Assembly (NCBI GenBank): GCA_004802705.1
Contig: SGPL01000340.1
Coordinates: 1-37,485 of the forward strand
Reading direction: 5' to 3'
Source: Bondarzewia mesenterica
Lineage: Eukaryota > Basidiomycota > Agaricomycetes > Russulales > Bondarzewiaceae
DNA: 37,485 nt
Shown: positions 31,433 to 37,485 of the stretch, piece after piece
Position numbering within the stretch: the first letter of the stretch is position 1
Layout: the number at the start of each line of letters is the position of its first letter
Translations under genes and position numbers: made by a program
The notes under the pieces: model-generated
What the model was told of the DNA's origin: nothing
Database searches by the model: none
The model's input: only the letters and a program-made list of their open reading frames with translations

Positions 31433-32817
31433 CTATGCAGAAGCCATAACCACATCTACGTCTGGAGCGTCTGAACTAAGTCCAACCAACGGATGCACAT
31501 CTAGCCCCGCGACCGCACACCTGAGTGCACGCTCCCAAGCCTCTTCCACCCGATAGCCGCCCGCCCGCATGATACCCTCCCGATCCCGCCGGACGGCGTC
31601 GCTCGCCGGGTCGTAATAGGTATCACGCATGACGAACTTGTCCTCGTACGCGTCCCAGTCGTCCTGCAGGGGCACATGGGGCACATCCGGTACCGCCGCG
31701 CTCTGTGCCGCGCGCGTGCGCAGGAGGAGCGCGGCGCTCTGCTGCACCGCTTGATTGGCGGCGGCGGTGCGGGCCTGAGCGCGCTTGAGGGCTTCGGCGC
31801 GGGAGCGGGCGACGAGGCGTCCGGCGTCGGTGTCGCTGCGTTCGAGCGAGTCGATCAGAGCCTGCTGCTCGTTTTCGCGCGCTTGGCGCTCGGCCTCGTC
31901 AGCCTGGCGGGCCTCGTCGGCACGGAGCTGGCGCTCGCGGCGTTCGGCGTCTTCTTGCTCGCGCAGGGCTTGCGCGTAGGCCTCTTCGCGGTGCAGGTTG
32001 CGCTCGATGAGGGCGGCGTTGTCTTTGTGGTATTTGGCGATGCGCTGCTCGGTCTCACGGACGTCGATGTCGTTTATGAGGTTGAAAGCTGTGAGAGCGG
32101 GTCCAGACGACGTGGATCAAGATCATCCAGATGATGCGCGAAGAAGAAGCACTGACTTATGTCTTCCACTTCTTCCAGATAATCGTTGTAGGAGCGGAGG
32201 TCGGGGAAATCTTCCCTGCGCTTGTTGAACCTGCACAGAAAAGAGGTGAGGAACGGGGACGGGACAAACGTGGGAGTGCCTACTCTTTGGCGATCTGCCG
32301 CCGAATTGCGACTTCTTTTTCCACAGTGAGGTCCTCAAATGTTTGTGGGACAAATGTGATCTTCCGCAAGATCTTGCCGCAAAATGGACATGGTCCTGGC
32401 CCGAGGGTATACAGGCGGTCGATACAGGACTCGCACCTGCACATAACAGAGGAGAGTTGACAAACGTCAAGAATGCACGCGAGCGGTGGAGAGTGAAGCA
32501 GACATTTTGTGATAGCATGCTCCGACCATGAGACGTAGCTTTGCGTTCAAGTATCGGTCAGACTTGCATACTGGGCACTGATCGTCCGCAGACTACACAA
32601 GATCTTAGGCCTACTTCTCACAACCAAGGAAAAAACGCACATAGAATTCGGACGTCCTGCCTGAAGGATCCTTTACGCCGCCTCCATAGATGGTGGTAGA
32701 CGTACTCTGAACCTGGGGGGTGACGGAACGTGTCTGACTGGGTGTGGAAGTGCCGTTCTTGCGTATTGTGGTCCCGCGAAGCCACCCGCCAACAGTCGAA
32801 CGGTTTCCATTAGACAT
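31433..32817 (-). CDS. TFB3: TFIIH/CAK subunit Tfb3 (MAT1), RING finger
   Basis: Five exons, 32817-32641, 32592-32504, 32436-32284, 32230-32157 and 32088-31433, give 382 residues in phase. After a Ser/Thr-rich N-terminus of about 60 residues, a C3HC4 RING reads DQCPVCKSDRYLNAKLRLMV, then GACYHKMCESCIDRLYTL and PCPFCGKILRKITF. Then FEDLTVEKEVAIRRQIAKEF, DFPDLRSYNDYLEEVEDI and AFNLINDIDVRETEQRIAKY-like MAT1 coiled region (here TFNLIND), followed by a long Ala/Arg/Glu-rich helix (exon 5). MAT1/Tfb3 bridges the CDK7-cyclin H kinase to TFIIH in transcription and repair. Exon 5 is very GC-rich, which produces long open frames on the other strand that are not genes. Confidence 0.94.
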
Positions 32818-33267
32818 TGATACGAGCTCGAGATGACCAGAAACTCAGACTTGGACGTCTCAGGAGAGCACAGGAGAGCACTTACTACAGAAATCGTGAG
32901 AAAGAGAGTAAGACGAGTTGTGTAAAATGCGGAGAGTCAGCAGGAACGCGTAATTGTTTTATAAGAAGAGGCTGCGGTTGACAAAGAGAACGAATTTCTC
33001 TGCCCTTGCCTGGACGACTGGGCATAAGCACCTCAACGACATGATGAGTCGCACCACCCTTATCCCGTCTGGTTTATATACCCCCACTTCCACTTCCTCA
33101 CTCCCCGCTCTCGATCTCCTTTCATTTCCATTCTGGCCGTCCCTCCGCGTCTGCTCCTTTTCGCCCTCTCCTTCCTAGTCCTGGGCATCCTCCTCCGCAC
33201 CGCTACCGTCACCCGCATCGTCTCCCAAGCATCCTCGCACCTCCGCGCGATAAACTTTACCAGAAGC
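32818..33267. promoter_or_regulatory. Divergent promoter region of TFB3 and the LigB-type gene
   Basis: A tttatata TATA-like box lies at about 33072-33079, followed by a 100-bp pyrimidine-rich stretch typical of strong fungal promoters, about 190 bp before the LigB start. No separate gene is seen. Confidence 0.5.
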
Positions 33268-34508
33268 ATGGGCACCAACGCATCCACCGAAGCCCCCACA
33301 CTCCCTCGGACCCGCGAGGAATGGCGGAAGGCCCTCGACGCGCTGCCCGCGACACCCGAACGCATCCCCGCCTTCTTCTTCGGTCACGGCTCGCCCTTGC
33401 TCAATTTCCCAGACGACGCCGACAGTCGCAATGCCGGCCGCATGGGTGCTGCCCTCGGTCACGCGGGTCCCCGTGGGCCCCTCGCCCAATTCCTGCGCGA
33501 CTTTGGGCCCGCACTCCTCAGCAAGTACAAGCCAAAGGGCATTCTCGTGTTCAGCGCACACTGGGAGACGCTAGGCGAAACCGTCGGTCAGTGTGTCCTT
33601 CGTTCTCTGACTCGGCCGTGTGCGACGTTGACGGCGGTATCGATGAATCTAGTCACGGACTATGGTGACGAGAATCCGCTTCACATGGATTACTACGGCT
33701 TCCAAAGTGAGCAGTACAAGATGACGTTCAAATCGCGAGGCGACAGCGCGCGCTCTCAGCGTGCCGTCCAACTATTCAAAGAGGTGCGCACACCGCCTTG
33801 CCCTCCTGCATCCGCGTCATACTCACTTCTTGTCATACACAGGCCGGACTGCTCGCGCGCACCTCGCACACGAACGAGCCCCGCGGCATGGACGGTCGCG
33901 GCTATCCAACTGCGGGTTTGGATCACGGCGTCTTCGTCCCCTTCCGCTTCATGTTCGGGAACGAGATCGACATCCCCGTCGTCGAAGCCTCGATCGATGG
34001 CACGCTCAGCCCCGAACGAAATTGGGCCCTCGGCAAAGCCGTCACCAAACTTCGGTATGTCACCTAACCTCCCCCTTTTTTTTCCGTGCGAACCGCAGTC
34101 ATTCATGCGTTCGTCGAATTTCTGGTCCGACAGGGAAGAAGGCATCCTCGTTCTCTCTGGCGGACTGACGGTCCACAACCTGGGCGACCTTGCGAGCTTC
34201 ACCCCGGCCTCCGCACGCCCACTGCACCTATCCTTCAACGACGCCGTCACCGACGCGATGGCGATCCGAGACGTGCGTACCTTTTCCCCTCCCCCCTTCC
34301 CACGACTTCATCCAGAAACATCTGTCTGCAGCCGGCCAAGCGCAAGGAGGCGATGATGGCGCTGCCGCGCCATCCAGGCTTCCGCGCCTCGCAGCCGCGC
34401 GAGGACCATTTCGTGCCGGTGTACGTCGCGGCCGGTGCGGGCGAAGAAGGGGACGCGCGCGTGATCACCGCGACATACGGGTGCCAGACCGTCGCCTTCG
34501 GCTTGTAG
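33268..34508 (+). CDS. Extradiol ring-cleavage dioxygenase, LigB/DODA type
   Basis: Five exons, 33268-33586, 33653-33783, 33843-34054, 34134-34272 and 34332-34508, give 325 residues in phase. The class III extradiol fold uses a metal held by His residues; DODA members open catechol rings such as DOPA. Visible motifs are AFFFGHGSPLLNF, GILVFSAHWET, VTDYGDENPLHMDYYGF, YPTAGLDHGVFVPFRFMF, GILVLSGGLTVHNLGDL and a final EDHFVPVYVAAGAG. The four His motifs (FGHGSP, SAHW, LDHG, EDHFVP) are all present. Substrate is unknown; the same fold includes plant-type DOPA dioxygenase and many fungal paralogues. The start ATG at 33268 is the first in frame, but a hydrophobic stretch continues in frame upstream without an ATG (see findings). 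Confidence 0.9.
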
Positions 34509-35495
34509 ATATATCATGTTATTGTTCAGTGTTTTCAGTAGTCTTTTGGACGTCCCCGTTGATTGTATTGGTTTCTTCTGCTTTCAACCGTGTCCGTGAG
34601 AGCGCCGCAGCCAAGAGAGAAGTTCGCTGCATGGGAAGGACCATCGCACGGGACGGTTCTATGTCGTAGTACTAGACTTGTCCGTCACTACCCATAGAGA
34701 CTCGGTCACCAGTCTACGGGACGGTGGGATGAGGCAATCGCCGTCGGCTTCCATCCAGATATCCAGATTCCAAAGTCATGGTGGTTGCCAGATTGGGAAC
34801 TCAACGCCAATCCACGTGATTCCATATCCTGCTGGCACCAGCATAAAACTCGGCAACATTCCTTTCCACCGAGTAACCAGCAGGTAACTCGCTACGCAAT
34901 CCGAGTTCGAAAACTGCAATGGTCGACGAGGCTCTGCCGCCTGCATCGAATGACAGCTACACGAGCACTCACGAAGGAATATCCTTTAAACGGGTCGACT
35001 CATGGGTACGTGTTGATTCGTGAAATGGGCGGAAATTAAAAAAGGGGCGGTGATACGCTACTACATACTGCTAACCAAGTACGTGCACGAAACAGCGAGA
35101 AACAGCGAGAGAAGAGGTGTTTTTAAAAAAAAAGCAACAGTCACCAAAGGGAGAAAGAAAACAATGGGGTACGAACACGTGAAGTGGGTGGGGGAGGAGA
35201 TTTTGAAGGTATAAGCGGGAAGCACTGAGCTGGTTAGGTACACGGACTTGTAGGGGAAGAGACGTGACGAGAGTGGAGCGGATGGGATGGGATTAATCGC
35301 GGGTGGGGTTGGGTCGATGGGGGAGGGAAGAAAATGTGCTATTGGAGTGAGGAGAGAGTCACTGTGAAATTATGGACTAGGATTGAAGTTGAATGGAAAA
35401 AAGAGAGAGAGAAAGAAAGAAAGAAAGAGAAGAAAAAACACCAAGGCGGGACGACATCCCGCCTGCCCTACTAAAGACAGATCCTCGCGAGACGG
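34509..35495. other. Intergenic region between convergent genes, with GA microsatellite
   Basis: About 990 bp between two stop codons. It contains a purine-rich tract with AGAAAG-type repeats at about 35398-35440 and an A8-9 run near 35127. Short open frames match nothing and I see no conserved protein. It is long for a convergent gap in this gene-dense stretch and could hold a small non-coding RNA; nothing in the sequence shows one. Confidence 0.4.
35398..35440 (+). repeat. GA-rich microsatellite tract
   Basis: Alternating GA and GAAA units, gagagagaaagaaagaaaga followed by aagagaag, in the 3' flank of the SDR gene. Confidence 0.7.
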
Positions 35496-37337
35496 TCAGT
35501 TGTCGAGCTTCGGCCAGCTGCCCTCGTCTATCCACTTGTCTACGATGTCCTTCAACACGTCCTTGGTCATGTACGGTCTCTTCAGCGTGATCCCGAGCGT
35601 CTTCTTGATCTTCCCGTTCGAGAAGGCCATGCAGTGTTTTGACAGGGCAAATGTGTCCATGTAGGCGCTCAGATGCGTGTTGGGGCACGGCGGCTTGGAA
35701 TTCGCCAGCATCTCCGCCCACGCACCGACGTGCGTCTCGTTGATCTCCTCTACGATTTCCTCGAGACGGAACTGCGGACGCGAGGATGAGCGATGTGAAT
35801 GTGAACAACGAGCGGACGCATCGTACCCGCGCAACGGCACTGGTGACGAAATTGTAGTATTCAAAGGTCGTCCCGAACAAGCTCGTCATCGTCTCTCCCG
35901 CTTTGTGTAAGGTGGTCTCGTTGTCATCCACCTTCAAAGAGCAAAGGTCGCAAGATGTCCTGATCGACAACACGTTGATGAGCTCACCAGGTTGAACAAG
36001 GGTGCAATGATCTTCTTATCGGCAGGCGGCATCCCCTGGACCTCGTCCACCTTGCTCTTGTCATTACGAAAGTAGATCTCCTCACCCGCAATCTTGTCTG
36101 CCTCCGCACGACCGATAGGCGCGATCCACTCCGCGCATGCCCAAAGCGTACTCGCCAAATCGTCAACGTGCACGGTGTTCATCGCGTTCTTCCCGGGACT
36201 CCAGCTGCGGAAAAGCCGATTCAACAGATCGCACGAGTCACACAAGACGGAGTCAGCCCTCACAGTGATTTCATAGGCTTTTTCATATAGCCGTAAACGG
36301 AAGCCACGGTGAGCACATTGGCCACTGCAATCACGGTCTCGAAGTTGTCCGCCAAGAGAGTATGAGGATTGACTCACTCATTCCAAAGTCGCAATAAGGC
36401 CCGTAGACCAGGCCCGATCGGAGAATGACAAGATTAAGGCTGTACAAGAGCCGTCAGCACCCGCCTCTGTGACTCATAGGAGAGCACGACGCACCCCTCG
36501 ATCGCGCCTAGGATCCGCAAGGTCTCATGCCACCAGGTGCCGATCACACCGAGGGGTTTAGGATCTTCCTTCTCATCATGAGTGCCCTTGTCGGGGCATT
36601 CGTACCACGGGAGCTGCATCCGGACGTAGGCCTTGACCTTCCGCTTAGCAGCCTCAGTGCCTATCAGCCGCGCAACATTACATGTATGACCAATCTGAAT
36701 CTAGGGACGTGCGACGGGTGAGGCAGATGTGTACGCGGGAGAGACACGAGGAGGCCGTACCTTCTCGGGACGGTTGTGAATTACATCGCCAGTCAAATCG
36801 AATACATAAGAGTATGGAGCTTGACCCTCCGGTGGGTCGAAAATACTAGAGACGGTTGCTGACAAGGAAAGTCAGACAATGGGAGGATGGAGCGATCGCG
36901 AGGATGGGGTACCTGCAATAGTGAGGTTGGCCTGCTTATATTCTACGTTGGGTTTTGCGAGCACTTTGGGAAACTGGGATCCAATGTAGCTAATGGCGGA
37001 AAAAGCGTGGAGCGGATGAGGAGGGAGCAGTGGCACGGGGTGCCGTGAAGACCACGTACGTTGTGGGTGGGGCTACAGAATACTTATCGATTATGCGCAG
37101 ATTCTATCGAGCACCGGTCAAGATGGCGCGATGGAGCGCGATGAGAGATGGAAAACTCACAGATACGAGAGACTCTCCATCCAGGGGGACCAGATACGCC
37201 GCAAGGGTTCGCGCATACCCATTAACACCGCCTGTCAAGCACCGATTGGCAAGAAAGGATGCATCGCGTCAGGAAGGTTCAAGAGGGATGAGAGAGAAAG
37301 ACTGACCGAGGATTATAACATTTGGCTTGTCAGACAT
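35496..37337 (-). CDS. Extended-SDR NAD(P)-binding Rossmann protein
   Basis: A many-exon gene. The first exon starts at 37337 (MSDKPNVIIL) and joins GGVNGYARTLAAYLVPLDGE, the glycine-rich nucleotide-binding turn split by an intron. Later blocks are QLPWYECPDKGTHDEKEDP (about 36.6 kb), WHETLRILGAIEG, LVILRSGLVYGPYCDFG, WSPGKNAMNTVHVDDLASTL, EEIYFRNDKSKVDEVQGMPP, and the end exons 35931-35827 (VDDNETTLHKAGETMTSLFG) and 35771-35496 (FRLEEIVEEINETHVGAW to SWPKLDN). The NTVHVDDLA and LVYGP blocks are typical of extended SDR/epimerase relatives widespread in basidiomycetes without a known substrate. I place junctions at 36185-36260 and 36320-36375 by phase. About 400 residues. Confidence 0.85.
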
Positions 37338-37485
37338 CTGTGTACTGATGGATCACGATGATAGCAGATAATGGGAGTAGAGAGAGGAGAAAGGGAGGAA
37401 AAGAAGAGAGAAGAAGAATGTCGGGGAGGCTGTCAGGGAGAGAGGAAGTGTGGACCTTGCGGCTATGATATGGGCGCTTGACGAC
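37338..37485. promoter_or_regulatory. Upstream flank of the SDR gene, purine-rich
   Basis: A GA-rich stretch at 37378-37420 (pyrimidine-rich on the coding strand) fits a fungal promoter CT-box just upstream of the SDR start. The window ends here. Confidence 0.4.

Noticed and set aside
31676..32134. 152-residue Gly/Ala-rich plus-strand frame
   Set aside because: It is antisense to exon 5 of TFB3, which has clear family similarity and splice phase.
1..37485. tRNA, rRNA, CRISPR or bacterial insertion sequence
   Set aside because: I looked for repeat-spacer arrays and for obvious tRNA B-box words and found none convincing; the words near 17605 do not fit the B box.

Overview
The window reads as nuclear DNA of a filamentous basidiomycete, most likely an Agaricomycete. 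Protein-coding genes are packed tightly on both strands and cut by many 45-110 nt GT-AG introns. The proteins are typically eukaryotic: PKA catalytic subunit, proteasome alpha4, ARF-GEF, TFIIH Tfb3/MAT1, holocytochrome c synthase and PPAN/Ssf1. The mobile elements are of the kinds common in mushroom genomes: Helitron-like PIF1 helicases and chromodomain Ty3/Gypsy elements. Genus cannot be judged from sequence alone.

Region A (1 to about 9.6 kb) is an AT-rich graveyard of transposons. From left to right it holds: the C-terminal part of a Helitron-type PIF1 helicase followed by a cysteine-peptidase-like tail (1-1990); a gene-free stretch (about 1.99-3.5 kb); a minus-strand Gypsy integrase remnant (3.5-4.3 kb); a roughly 1 kb non-coding unit with 25-bp inverted termini (4299-5303); a plus-strand Gypsy polyprotein running RT, RNase H, integrase, chromodomain (5.3-8.35 kb); and LTR-like sequence with three copies of a 33-bp repeat (about 8.36-9.4 kb). 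Nothing here is intact. Many stops sit where conserved Trp, Gln or Arg codons are expected, as C:G to T:A transitions would produce.

Region B (about 9.6-37.5 kb) is GC-richer and gene-dense. In order: a Clr2-like silencing-domain protein (-), WD40 protein (+), nitronate monooxygenase (-), holocytochrome c synthase (+), PPAN/Ssf1 (-), PKA catalytic subunit (-), cytochrome b561 protein (+), Golgi ARF-GEF Gea/GBF1 (-), proteasome alpha4 (-), C78 (ZUFSP/Mug105-like) peptidase (+), TFIIH Tfb3/MAT1 (-), LigB/DODA-type dioxygenase (+), and an extended-SDR Rossmann protein (-). I rebuilt splice structures by following reading frame and GT-AG consensus; for nine genes every junction keeps phase, or does so once one single-base indel is allowed.

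The genes of region B are mostly unrelated housekeeping functions; I see no biosynthetic cluster and no convincing unknown multi-gene system. The most interesting points are the silencing-domain gene sitting at the edge of the transposon island, the inverted-repeat unit wedged between opposed Gypsy remnants, the triple 33-bp repeat in the putative LTR, a perfect 23-bp palindrome in the proteasome/peptidase bidirectional promoter, a UFSP-like peptidase in a fungus, and single-base frameshifts in three conserved genes, which I take as assembly errors. Runs of N (6.8-9.9 kb and 20.9-30.3 kb) mark low-quality sequence.
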